From Meandrina meandrites (Eukaryota > Cnidaria > Anthozoa > Scleractinia > Meandrinidae): DNA of 64,000 nucleotides. Each line of letters begins with the position of its first letter. Position 1 is the first letter of the stretch. A program made the translations under genes and the position numbers. This document shows, one piece after another, positions 41,201 to 54,832 of the stretch. The stretch is from assembly GCA_963693305.1 (NCBI GenBank), contig OY855907.1, positions 32,460,301 through 32,524,300 of the forward strand, read 5' to 3'. Below the pieces are notes generated by a model that saw only the letters and a program-made list of their open reading frames with translations, was not told the origin of the DNA and did not search any database.

Positions 41201-44200
41201 CTAAAATTCGAATCAGAGCTAGAACAATTATGACGTCACTATCACGTGATATCCATTCTGATCTTCAAAAAAATGACATCATTTTGTGATTCAGTCTATA
41301 TATAATCCATGTGCTAAAATGGATATGTCATTGGAACCAAGCTGTTTAAGAATGGAAGGATCGAAGTTGGAAGGTGGTCCTAGCTCGGCGAAGGTGAAGC
41401 CACTTTGAAAATAAACTCGAGGCTGAGATTTTGAAAAGGATATAATTTTGAGCGTTGAAAGCCTGTAAATACAATATTAATACAATACAATTCAACCTTA
41501 TAAAATAATTCCTTTTTTTTTCAGTAAAAAGGATAAAAGAATAAGAGAATAAGAATAAGATTTAAAACACATAGCTACATAAATTTCAGCGGTTCCAAAT
41601 GTACCTTTTTATCACTCAATAAATCTATATTTTCGTCTTTTAACCTTCAGATTTTTAAGTGGTAACCATTTAAAGAACATTCCATATCGAGTCTTTTATA
41701 ATCTGCATACAGAGCAAAGTTCGGACAAATACCAGATAATGTGAGTGTCGAGCAGTAATCTAGTTTAGTTTACGTATAAAACAACACCAAAGACTACTGC
41801 AACGTTGAGTAATTTCAAGCAATGTTGCACGTCACCGTTTGGGCCTCTGAGGCTTGTACATGGCAAAGTTGGACAATGCAGCAATTGAACGGAAAAACGG
41901 CTCCAAAGAATGCAAACATAACCCTACCAACTGACAGCCGACTTCTCGCCTTTGACGTACATCAGTTTACAGAAGGCGGCTCAGTTTTTCGTGGTTAAGA
42001 ATTCGATATCTTAAGTTTCGCAAGAGTACTATCGAAATCCAGAAAAGGTCAAAGTCAAAGCGACAATCGTCCATGCCAGTCGCAAATCGAAGCAAAGCTA
42101 CTTTTAACAGTGAGTTTGTAGGACGAAGAAATAGTGATACGTTGAAGGTAAGGTAAAGGTAAAGTCTGCATACGAGCCTAGCCCATCAGGCCGGAGCTTA
42201 TCCCGGTTTCCGTAGCATTAAGCGACTAGGAGTATTGCTACTCCCCCCTGGACGGGATGCTAGTCCATCTCAGGGTTACCCCCAGCAGTAAATTCGCCGG
42301 TACCCATTTATACACCTGGGTGGAGAGAGGCACTATGAGAGTAAAGTATCTTCCCCAAGATACTTCCCCGGCCAGGGCTCGAACCCGGACCGCCCGATCC
42401 GGAGTCCAGCGCACTAACCATTAGGCCACCGCGCCTCCCGAGTTTGTAGGTCGAAGAAATAGTGATACGTTGAAAGTTGTAGTTGAGAATTTTGCATCTG
42501 GTTATGCACCTGTCACTGAAAATCCGCGTAAGGAATGGAAATCCACATAAGAAATGTTTCTCGAGGCTTAATTGTTTTACTATTTCATATTCACTCCATG
42601 GAGCATCGATCTGTTCAAAACGAAAACAAGCAGCAAAGAAATGAGAGAAAATGGAAACGAAAGGCTGCTTTTCGGTGCAGCCTCAGCATTGGAAACTTTG
42701 AATAGGTGTAAATTTCCCTGTGATTAATCTTTAAAGTTAGATCAGTTACAGTCTTTACAATCAAATCCACGTCTACGCAAACTAAGCATGTGATACACTT
42801 TGTTTATCACTTTTCAAATGCTAAGTTTTGCTTGTTTTTTTTGTTTTGTTTTTTGTTTTTTCACTAGAATGTTGTCGGATAATCCCATAGAGACAATCGA
42901 ACCAGAAGCCTTCAAGCTTGGCGTTCCCCATCTATTAGTGTAAGTAAACTCCAAAAGTATATTGATTAATTATTAAATCCAATTATGACACCGTGTTAAT
43001 GGTAATGCTGTTAGTAGCTGGCACCAGAATAAAGGCGATCCCCTCCCCTACCCCCGAAAGCAACAACAACAAAATATTGCCTAAGGGCCGATTCGCACTA
43101 GCGGACAAGTTTTTTTAAATGTCATAACATTTTTGTCAAAACAAAATTGTCGCGACAAGTCAGAGACATTTTGAAGAAAACAAAAGGTGTAATTATTAGT
43201 ACAATAGCTCTGCACGTGCTTCTGGCATCCTAGTACATTTCTCGGCAAGGTCGTCTTGTGCAAACATCAAATAATCAGGCAGGTCCACGTGGTGAAAAAT
43301 TTTAAAACGATTTGCATTTGAAGTGCGAGTGTAGTGATGTTTTTGTGCTCGTGCGGGAAAAAATTTCGCAAGAAAACTATTTCTTTCCCCCTCCATTTAT
43401 CGGCACAACTGGTTCCCTCCGCATTCATTTGTTCCAACCCCGGTATTACCATCCTTCCACGACCTCACCTCGGCACACAAACATGTTTTGCCGCCTATCG
43501 CGGAAAAATTTCGCGTGTTGTTTTTTAGTACAATCCAGACCAAACACAATAGCCAATCAGCAACGTATTGTTATCTGGCATTACGAGGGGCGAATTGGCC
43601 CTTAAGTATTCATAGTAATGTTAGGAAATGTACGATATAATCAATTATTATATCTCTCAGATAGAACGCGCACTGTGATTGGTCAATTTTACTGGCTGTA
43701 TTCTACAGCACGGCCCGCGAAATTTGAGAGTTCTCCTGATGCGATAAGCTTTGTTTATCAAAATCTCTTACAAAGAAAATTTTGAAAGCTACTTTGAAAA
43801 CAACTGCACTCGGACAAAAATTCTGAGAAACAAAAGCGAGGAGAACAGGGTCTTACAAACTTCAAACTAGATTTTTCAGAACTGATGTAGCATATGTAGA
43901 GAACTTTGAGCATCACACAAGTCAGAAACTTGACAATTTTCGCTCTGCCGAAAGTGGAGAAGTCGAATTCTGAATTTAAAAAAGAGTTTTGCCGGGAGTA
44001 GACAAGCGAAACATTCAAAGTGAAAACAACGTACCTGTTGCTGTTCTTGCTGTCCGCTTATTATTTTGAAAACGGCCAGATGAAGTTTAGTTCGAGATCA
44101 CAGACACAAGTTCGATAGTGTACTCATTTTCCAACACCTCTAAGAACGACACAACAAAGCGCGTAAAAGTAGACGGCGGTCTCTGAGTTTTTTACCGATT

Positions 44201-47200
44201 GTTTCTTGACAATTTAGTTCAAGTTTTAGACGAACACATTGTAACTTGCTCGCGGTCACGGCTTTCTTCTCAGTTGAGTTGTTCTTCTCTGTTTATATGG
44301 AAATTCGCATCCCTTCAGAATTTTTTTCAAAGTAATATTGAACCGTATCTAGTTTTCCACAGAAAGGAGCTGTATGAATAAATCTTAAAATTAGAACGTT
44401 TGAAATTTGGATTCACATCTCTGCGAGCCAACTGCAAACTAATTTCGTAAGTCAATAAATTTCGCTTTCTTCTTGCTTTTGACGCGCGCGTCATTCAAAT
44501 GTAGCCGCGATTGACTTGAAATGGTTTCCTTTCTCCAGAATGAGAGATATAATAAATATCTTATTAACCTCGTTTTCTCGGTCCGTACTGTAACATACGG
44601 ATCCTCGTTTTACTCGGTCCGTGTTTTTTAAAGTACAGACCTCGAACTCGATTAATAAGAGGTATTTATTGATTGCAGTGGCGGTAAATAACTGTTGTAC
44701 GTTAAATTGGTTTTAAGGTTTAATCTGTTTCTAACCCAAATTAATCTGTCCCAACCTGAAGAAAACACTTTAGCAGTGACAAAATAAATTGAATTTGTTA
44801 AAAGGAAAACCAAAACACTTTTATCTTCAGGTTGAAACAGATTAAACCCTCTCTAACCCGGAGCGGATCCGCCTCCCCCCGCTCCCCTCCGTAACTTCCA
44901 GAATGTTTAAGCAATTACATGAAACTTAAAGGATATACACTATAAGCGTTCAAAGTCAGCACGGCAAAATGTTCCACACAAATTTACATAGAACATTATG
45001 GAAACGCTATGTTGGTGCCCATGCAGGGCACCAACATGTCGGCCGGAAATCAATGAAAACATCTGGAATTCACTTCTGCTATAAAAGGCAGTCAAATCAC
45101 TCTCATGAACAAGTAAACATTCACATAAACACTTATCGCAAAACAGCAACTGTTCAGATTGTTAAAAATCACAGGATGGGGCATTCTTTTAAGCATACGT
45201 GACAGCCTTCTGGCGGCCATCTTGATGTCCCGTGGCGTGAAATTCCGAAATTGAAAATGGTCTATGTTAAAAGCACAACAATAAGCAAGGGACCGCGAAC
45301 GAAAATGCTACCAACGTAGGATCCAGCGAGGGATCTGATCAGCATGAAAATAATAAAATAACAAAAAAATGCTGCAAGGCTGATCATACTACGTAAAAAA
45401 GAAAAAAACATTTAAGCGCATGGACACAACCATGCTGAATAAAGGCGTAGCATATCGGATCTGAAAAGATCTGCGGTTGCAGCATTGTTTGTCATTTTAT
45501 TATTTTCATGCTGATCAGATCCCTCGCTGGATCCTACGTTAGTAGCATTTTTGTTCGCGGTCCCTTGCTTATTGTTGTGCTTTTACGTAATTTTGGACCG
45601 CAGATCTTTTCAGATCCGATATGCTACGCTTTTATTCAGCATGGTTGTGTCCATGCGCTTAAATGTTTGGAATGGCTGTGCCATCCACATTTAGTACAAT
45701 TCGCTTTGTGAGACATCATCGTGACACTTTGGTCTCCTTGTCCCCCGAAACACGTGATGTGGCAGTGCGTGATTCGGGGGACAAGTGAGTTCAAGGTACG
45801 GAACTTGATATAGTGTACATTGGGCAATCTATCTGCGCTGGCTCTGACGCTGGCTTCATTTATATTCGCTACACCGTGCTGATGAGTTCCAATAAGAACG
45901 AAACAGCTGTCCACGGTTGCAATCCTACTATATCGGTTCTAGTCGTGTTGGTGTCTCACAAAGTTTACTTTTTTTACGTAGTATGATCAGCCTTGCAGCA
46001 TTGTTTGTCATTCTATCTTAAAGACGGCTGCTGCTATCGAGCTAAAAACCTTCAACAAGATATATATTAAGGATGTCTAATAGTCAGTGAAGGATAAAAA
46101 TTCATGGGTATTGCGAATCTGGATTTTAGAATTTTGATGACGTCACGTGAATACCAAGAAATAAAATTTCTTATTCACTGCAATCCACTAAGAAAACAAT
46201 TAATGTGAAACATTAACATTCATCATAGAGAGACTCTAAGATCTCCCAGACTTAGCCCTCGGACGTACAAGCAAGTTTATACCCTCACCGTGGCACAGAG
46301 GGAGTCGATGGAGCCCCTTAAGGTCTTCGTTCTATTAATGCACAGCGAGATTATTTTTGTATTGAGTAAAAAGCGCTTCGCTCATTCTACAAGATGACAT
46401 GATTTTGAATGCGTCTGACGCCACATGGCATCATCAAATCCCCCATTATGGATTTTACGTTTTTTTAGAAAGTCAGAAAATAACAGAAATTTACACAAAA
46501 TAAAACCAACATGCTAGAGAATTATGTCAAAAATGCAATTTTTGGCCACAAATGCATCATGTGTTGTCATGGCACCGTCAAAAATCATAGACGCATAGTT
46601 AACATTTTACAATTTCCGCTTAGGATGAATAAACAACGACTGAAATTTTTATCTCCATAAAGTAAACGTCCTTTTTAAAATTGCGAAAATAATAAACTTC
46701 TAGGGGGTGGCATCCACACCACTTCACCGCCGACCCCCGTTGGGTTAAGTTGTCTTCCCCCTCGGGAAACGGCACTTAGTTTATGTGTATTAAAATATGA
46801 AAACTATCATGTTAGCTATCGTAAATAAGGCTTTGTTGCAGGAGTAGCACCATTATTTAAAAACGCTACTTATGAATACTGCTTTGCCCGTATCAATGGC
46901 AAATAAAGGCTTTTGACACGACAGCAGACAGGACGTCTATTTCGTTTTGCTCGAAATTGAATAGCAGCTTAAGATATTGAACACGAGAGAGTGTTTCATC
47001 ACATTTCCAAACACCAAGAAGAGAATTGAAAAACGCAGCGGCAGCGGAGAATTTTGGATGAAATTCGAGGTGTTCGGAATTAAATGTGATGAAACACTCT
47101 CGAGTTTTTGATATATCTCCTCGATCGAAATTAAAACTAAGAAGTAAACGAGAAATTAAATCGTAAAAATGACATATCCAAACCACTGTTCTGATCTCAT

Positions 47201-47512
47201 TTCTTTTAACTGATTAAATTTTTAATGAGTTTGAGAAATGGCTGTCTATTCTTTTGACAGGTTTTTGCTACGGACGAAGCTAAAGTTACTGAGCCTCGAA
47301 TCATTCATTGGCCTTGGTGGCATGGATTCTGAATTGTAATTTGTCCCATATATCTTAATGCATCTATTTTTAATCAATATTATAATTATTGACGTGTAGT
47401 ATATGAAATGATTCATATATGAACTGCGAATATATATGAAGGTGATGTGTGATCTTCGCAGTGAAATTCCAATTTAAACAATTGGAATGAAGAAGCCTGA
47501 AAAAAAAAATCA

Positions 47513-47546
<34 letters not shown>

Positions 47547-47662
47547 GATACCGGTGCGATGCTCTACCAACTGAGCTATGAGGCCACACATTGGGAGCGA
47601 GGTCAATTGTGAGTTCAATGTGTGGCTTCATAGCTCAGTTGGTAGAGCATCGCACCGGTATC

Positions 47663-47696
<34 letters not shown>

Positions 47697-47913
47697 TGAT
47701 TTTTTTTTCAGGCTTCTTCATTCCAATTGCTTAAATTGGAATTTCACTGCGAAGATCACACATCACCTTCATATATATCCGCAGTTCATATATGAATCAT
47801 TTCATATACTACACGTCATTTCACTCCTTTCACGGGAAAATGAGAACTCACAATTGACCTCGCTCCCAATGTGTGGCTTCATAGCTCAGTTGGTAGAGCA
47901 TCGCACCGGTATC

Positions 47914-47947
<34 letters not shown>

Positions 47948-48019
47948 TGATTTTTTTTTCAGGCTTCTTCATTCCAATTGCTTAAATTGGAATTTCACTG
48001 CGAAGATCACACATCACCT

Positions 48020-48101
<82 letters not shown>

Positions 48102-49706
48102 CATTACAATTTTAATAACAATCAAACTTTATTGAGTACTTCTCATACAAATTTGAATCTTAGGTGCATCTGGTTCAAAAAGATATACAAAATTTGTTTT
48201 TCCTTAAGTTTTTCCTACGTGCAAGGTAACCAAGCCGGAGGCGGCCAATGCTGGTGCCAGGTCCCTTGTGTTTAAAATCGTCTGTTTGTCCGTCTTGATA
48301 TGAATTTAAGACGACGACAACCAACTTGTCCTTCTGGTTTTCATACTAGACGAACAAATCGTCACACGACTTGTTCGTCGAGACGATTTGTCCGTCTTCT
48401 AGTGTGAAAACGGCCATTGAGTATGTTAAAATCTTGAGCGTATATTTGGGGTCGTAAATGGATATTTACGCCAAATATTTAGTTCGGTTTCGTTGCGAGA
48501 CATTTGAGTCAAGACTTTCTCTTCCGCAACTTGCTCACAAGAAATTATAAAATATATAATTATCTAAAGGTGAAATAGAATAATTTGATGTAAATAAAAT
48601 TACTCGTATTTAACCCAACTAAAAGACAAGACAACGCTGTTTGCAGCGATCAGCGCTTTGCAAATTACAAACTACCAATAAAGAAATTCTCGTACACTTG
48701 AAAGACTGCTTCTAAAAATTGATTCGACCTACATCCGGCTAGTCCATTTCCATTTATATCATGTATGGGCGTTTTTTTCCTTAAGTAGCCGTTGCTAGAA
48801 CTGAAAATAAGGAAAAGCGATTGAGAAGTTTTTTTACGAAAGGAACCCCGCAGTACAGCGCTGTCAATTACGACAACTATGGAGGTATATCTATGACAAA
48901 ATTCAATACTCAGTAGTTGAAATAAAATCATCGGAATCATGAATGCATCAATCCAAAGTAGCATGGCAACAAGCTGATTCTGCAAATATCCATAATGCGA
49001 AAGGACAAAACGCCAGAAGGCAAAACCCTAAAAGGCATCATGCAAACAGGCATCACACCAAGAGGCAAAACGCAAACAGGCATAACGCAAAGAGGCATCA
49101 CGCAAGCAGGCATCACGCAAAGAGGCATAACGCAAAGAGGCATCACGCAAAGAGGCAAAACACAAACAGGCATAACGCAAACAGGCATCACGCATCACTA
49201 CTCCCATTCGTCGATGTTTATAATCTTTGACCATCAGAGTTTTGCTTTAACGAGTATATCCTTCAAGGACCTCCATTTTCTGTACGAAAGGATAGGAGGG
49301 TTTTTGAATATTTCTCTGAGCACAGGTTGTCGGCCCTACAAAACAAACAAAAAAAGCGCAAAAACATTTTGCCGTTCGTGACAGAATACCGCCCTTCTGT
49401 GCCTAATCTTAAAAGTAGTATTCTACCTAATAGAGAATCAACCTGTGCTCAGAGAAATATTCACTGCGATGATCATTTATCACTTTCGAAGATGGTATCA
49501 TCGCGTAAATTCACATATAAAGAAACTAAGGCAATTAAAAACTAACTGGGGAACTCCGTTACCATCCTAATCTTTACCATCATCGTCGTTGTCGTTGTCA
49601 TTGTTGTTGTTTTTGTTATTTTTTTCAGGTTGATGAAGAATCGAACTGTTAGAACACTTAAATACCAGAATTGCACAATCTATCTGTTAGTATATAGATT
49701 CTATAT

Positions 49707-49737
<31 letters not shown>

Positions 49738-50660
49738 AACTACAAGTAAGCTCGCTTTTGCCGAAATTTTTAAAAGAGTGTCCTTAGAATTTACAATAGA
49801 TTTGTTTGAAATGTAGCAACAGCTGGCGATGAGGTTAGTGACGGCATTCCTTTAAGCGGGAGGTAGATTTCGTTGTCCAAGTACAACCTTAGTTTATCTA
49901 CGGTCGACATTGACTCAAGCTCGGTACGTTGTGCGAGGTACAGTTAATGGACTGCTTGCTTAAGGCAGCAAAGATCTTTAGCCACATCAATGAGGACTCG
50001 GAACTAAACTCTATGGCTGATTTGAAGGCGAATATAACACTATTAAGCTGTTGCTTTACTGAAATAATCGGTTATAAGCTGTGGAGAGCTACTGTTTCGC
50101 GAAAAAAATCTGGCTGATTGAAATCAAAGGAATGCCTTCAGAAATTTTATTGTGGGTAGAAAGGTTCCATTTTCTGGGTCTTTGTCGTTGGTACAAGATA
50201 GAGATCAGAGTCGTAAATTCTCCCCTTTGATTTGCTTAGCTGCGGTCGCGAATTCGTCTAAACCAATTATGCAAACATCTGACCATTTATTTTCCTTATT
50301 TTAAATTCCGAATTCCTCAAAAACGAAGCCATCTTCAATGTAAAACGCGTTTTCTTACTACATTTAAAGTCGCTCTGATACTTTTTTTTGTACCGATTAA
50401 ATTGAGTTGGTGGAATTCGTGATTCCACTAGAATCGAGTAAATACAGTCCTCTTTGTGCGAAAACAGACAGAGTAGAGTAATTTACGTTTACGTGAGCTA
50501 AGATAAGCCCCCACTGAAAGCTCTCTACAAAAAAATTAAAGCATTGTATCATAGCTGGGGTGCTTGTTTCATAACAATGGTGCTGTCAAATATATCTTTT
50601 GTTGTGTCTTACTAAATGAAGGATATATCTCTTCATTTTACATGTATGTATATAATAACA

Positions 50661-50693
<33 letters not shown>

Positions 50694-51541
50694 GTTGTGT
50701 TAATCTTTATTTCTTGTGACGCGCCTATTAACTAGTTTAAAATTGCTGTATTGGTAGATAATCGTACACTAAATAAAGAGTTTGTTAATGGGAAGAAAAA
50801 CTTAGTTTTATTCCTGTTGTATGGAAATAGAAATGCTTTCTTCTAGGAATCCTTCCAATTCCGATTCAGAAGCTATCAACGTCACCAAACCACATATATA
50901 TGAAGAGGTTGGCTATATTGCCGCTCTATTGGCTTCGGGATTCAGACAAAAAGATGACAATGAAGGCGGCACAACGTTTACACCATGCCCCTTGGGAACA
51001 TTTATTGATCCTTCCACTAAAGGAGAAAGAGGATGTCAAAATTGTTCACCAGGTAACTTTTAAGAAAGATGTGTAATATCACTAACCAACTCTTGTAATA
51101 ACGTAAGCTAATTTTAGGTTTTAATGAGTGAATATACCGGTAGTTTTGTTATGCGAATTTATTTATTTTTACTGACCGGCATTTGTGTGTGTGTGTGCGC
51201 CAAAAAAAAAAATAGTAACACGTAAAACGCAAAGAAAAGTGAACTTTTATACGCGGAATGTATCTCCATCAGCCGAAGACATTCTACAAGATATTCGCTG
51301 TACGTTGTACGGGTTGTTGACCAGGCGTGAGGTTAAGATCATCTTTGCGTGTAAACAACCGGGGCAAAAATAAAAACAAATTTGCGGGAAAATCGTAGAC
51401 AATCCCAAGCAGACAAAATATATTGGCCTATCTTGGCCGCTCGGGTAGCCAATCACAGCACAGGGTTTACCTCATCTTGCCCGAGAGCGGGCCCAGGCAT
51501 ATAATAAAGGGGGTCAATAATAATATAATATAGTAATAACA

Positions 51542-51593
<52 letters not shown>

Positions 51594-54192
51594 TATAAAA
51601 ACAATATATAATTATAATAAGAACCTTCCCAGAAGACCCTGAAGAAGGAAGGCCGTGCCTTCCGAAATATTGGAAATATATATCGTTCTCAACTGTTCAA
51701 TCAGCCTTGCTTATCTTCGTTTACTATTTTGTTATGCTGATTAGATCTTCTACATTTACAGGATCCGGTACTTCTATTTCGTCACGGTGGTCCTTGCAAA
51801 TCTAAATTCGTTCAGAATCCTTTGCAACTGAAAAATCGTAAAAGCCAAATAACTTGGTCAGTTTGAGGCCAGCAGGAGTACTATGTCGTATAGAAATAAC
51901 TCTTACCATAAACTACTTCTTATATGAGGAGTGGAGTGGAGCCTGGGAAGAAGTTTAGCAGCAGCCCCTCCCCTCCCCTCTTCCCTGCTGCTAGGGGATT
52001 CCCGGTGGTCCGTATTGCGGGCTCACGACAAGAACATGTTCAAAACGGCGACGATGGCGACGAGTTATATAGTTTGAGTTTAATATATAGCATAGTTTTG
52101 CCGATGCTTTTCCTTCTTGACGCGATCACAACGAGTTCCCAAATACAGGGTATTCTTCTTCTATTCGTATTCCCGATAAAGAAGAATATGTAATGAGGAG
52201 AAACGGCGAGCTCGAGGTAAACGTTTCGCAAACATTTCTAACAGAAACTCACAGGGGGTCGCCATGCAGCTCTCGTAAGGTCTCACATGAGTGGCTGAGA
52301 GAACAATAGAACAAACAACAAGAACAATGCCCCTAGCCCCCAAAACAATAGCAGCTGCTACACTAGAGGACCAGTAGAATTACAAGCTTACGAGAGCTGC
52401 GTAACTATTCCTCACAGGGACCCGAGCTAAGCATTTCTCCGTCATTGTACAACGATTTTATTTTGAACACTGGTTTAAGCTTAAGTCTTCGACGTTTATC
52501 ATGTGTGAAGATTTATAAAAGTGCTAACGATAGGATCGTGCTAACTGGAATTAAAGCCGAGCTCGGAGGAAAAAAAAAAGATTTTGAGTGTCAGTCAGTT
52601 CGTCGAGGCATGTAACTGTATTTATACTTGTCATCTGAATTTTAAGCTACTTCAAATTAATAAGAATCGCATCCTTTCATTATTTAGACGCGAGGAAATG
52701 TTTGTCAGAACATTGACCGAGTGGGTTATAACAAGTTCAGGTAGTTGTTGATCTCTTAACTGTTATAATGTACTGTTTAGCAACAGGCAAAGTGCTTTTA
52801 AGGCTAACTGGAGTGCTTGTTAGGTTAACAGGAATCTTATGTAGCTCGCATGCATGTTTCATGACACATAAGTGCCATACAAGCCAGAAATTCCTAACCC
52901 AATAAATATATAGCCTAACCTCAAGCCGCATAAGCTAACTATACTAAGACTTACTGGAGTACTGGCTAACCAGAGAGCTATTAAGGCTAACCAGTGTGTT
53001 ATCCAGATTAACTGGAATTGCTCTCATGACTTGTTGGCTCGCACTTTGTCAAGACCCGAGCTTTTTTTGTTTTTGTTTTTAACTTTTGAGAATTAAAATA
53101 AACTCCATATTAGGTTTTGTTGACAACTTGCTCTACAAGAAAACCAAACAATGGTTTCTGTGACGTAATCTTTTTGAGATGAACGGATTACAAAAATTCA
53201 GCTTTAGGGTCCAAAACATTTAATAATCATACATTTTTCTGCAATGACTACTGAAAGGAAGGGTGCAAAGAAAATTGATTACTTCCTTGCCTGACTCAGG
53301 TAGACTGGGCAAGGTGAAACCATTATATGCTTATCCAGAGACTAATGTTTCTCTACAAACAACAACAAAGTAAAAAATCCATAAATGTCATTTGGCTATC
53401 TAGCAAGTGTACAAAATTATTGGATCCAATAGCCCAACATGAAAGCAGTCAGTTTTTTTTTTCACACACTGAAAAAGGCCATTTAATTTTAATATACAGT
53501 CTGCATGTTGGAAAGATAGCAATTTCACCAAAATAAATAGTTTTTGTTTGTTTTGTTTCTATTTACCGGTGACTTGAAGACTTTGCAATGGCATTCCTCT
53601 TAGTCAACTTGAAAATGAACTCAAAAATACACATTTTGTTAATGTAATAAAATTGTCACATGATTTATTCCCACATGATGCCAGTTTAATATGAACTCGG
53701 CCTCAAGAGTTCTCACGGGCCCGATGAGGATAAGTAAGTGATTATGTAATATGGGCATCCCAGAACCCAATTAGGCTACATGTGAATACTGGCACTTCAT
53801 TACATGTAAGTTTTAAAACCATTCTTGGGCTCGTGACAAAAATATTTTATTCTAATAAAAATAATGAAATTACAGATAATTTACGTAATTGTTATCACAG
53901 ATCATAAGCTACTCAAGGTTAAGTTAAGACGTCAAGTTTTTTTTGCAGCACAGGCTAAAGTGTCTTCAATAGTTTAATGGCAGCCTAATTATAATGTGCG
54001 GTTCCACACGGAGTTTCCAATGACCATCCTTGATGTGGGTATGGATATTTTCTGGAACCGAACAATGTAGGCATTTGCTTATAAAAGTGAGCTGCAGATT
54101 GGTTCACACTAATCTATTTTGTTAACCTTTTCACATTCACCTGTTCTCTATGGGATATATAATTATATATTGTTTCACTTGTAATAATAATG

Positions 54193-54265
<73 letters not shown>

Positions 54266-54787
54266 TAATAAAGGATAGAAGGTAATCCAAATGACAACAA
54301 CTTCATAGAAATCGCTGAAGTTTTAAGTTATAGTATTTGAACTGAGTGAAGTACTATTCAGGAAGCAATTGTGCGAGTAATTGCACGTCTGATTTGAAAT
54401 TACGAGTACTCCCTGAATTGCACGAAACGAGGTCCAATTACTAATTAATCATATCGATAACAAAATTCGAGGTTAGGAAGTCTTTGATAACCTCTCTAAT
54501 TATGTGAAAAAAAGTCAAAGATATGTTCACTAGGTTTTACAAACAGTAGGAAAACAGCAAGACAGAACCCATTCAAATCCACGTGATTGACGGGCGAATG
54601 GCGTTGGTGTCCAATTACAGGTACCCAATTACAAGTAGTTGTAATTGGATACCTGTTATTGGACACCCATGTGATTGCGCGCCAATAACGACAAATAGGC
54701 GCAATCAGAACCAACCAAAATCGATTTTTTTTATACAGTAAAGATACGATTATAGTAATAATAATAATAATAGTAATAATAATAATG

Positions 54788-54832
<45 letters not shown>

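Larger units (their letters stand above)
47390..48021. repeat. Inverted and direct triplicate of a tRNA-bearing unit
   Basis: About 47,390-47,590 and 47,617-47,819 are inverted copies. About 47,841-48,021 repeats the second copy directly. Each contains one tRNA-like gene and the same AT-rich flank. The 30 bp at the centre of the inverted repeat recurs, inverted, before the third copy. Confidence 0.85.

Noticed and set aside
47370..47618. Minus-strand frame reading [20 protein letters not shown]
   Set aside because: It is the translation of the tRNA-like sequence itself, a familiar spurious protein in many databases.
48937..49381. Overlapping His/Arg-rich and Met/Cys-rich frames on both strands
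   Set aside because: They come from the 15-bp minisatellite, which has no stop in several frames.
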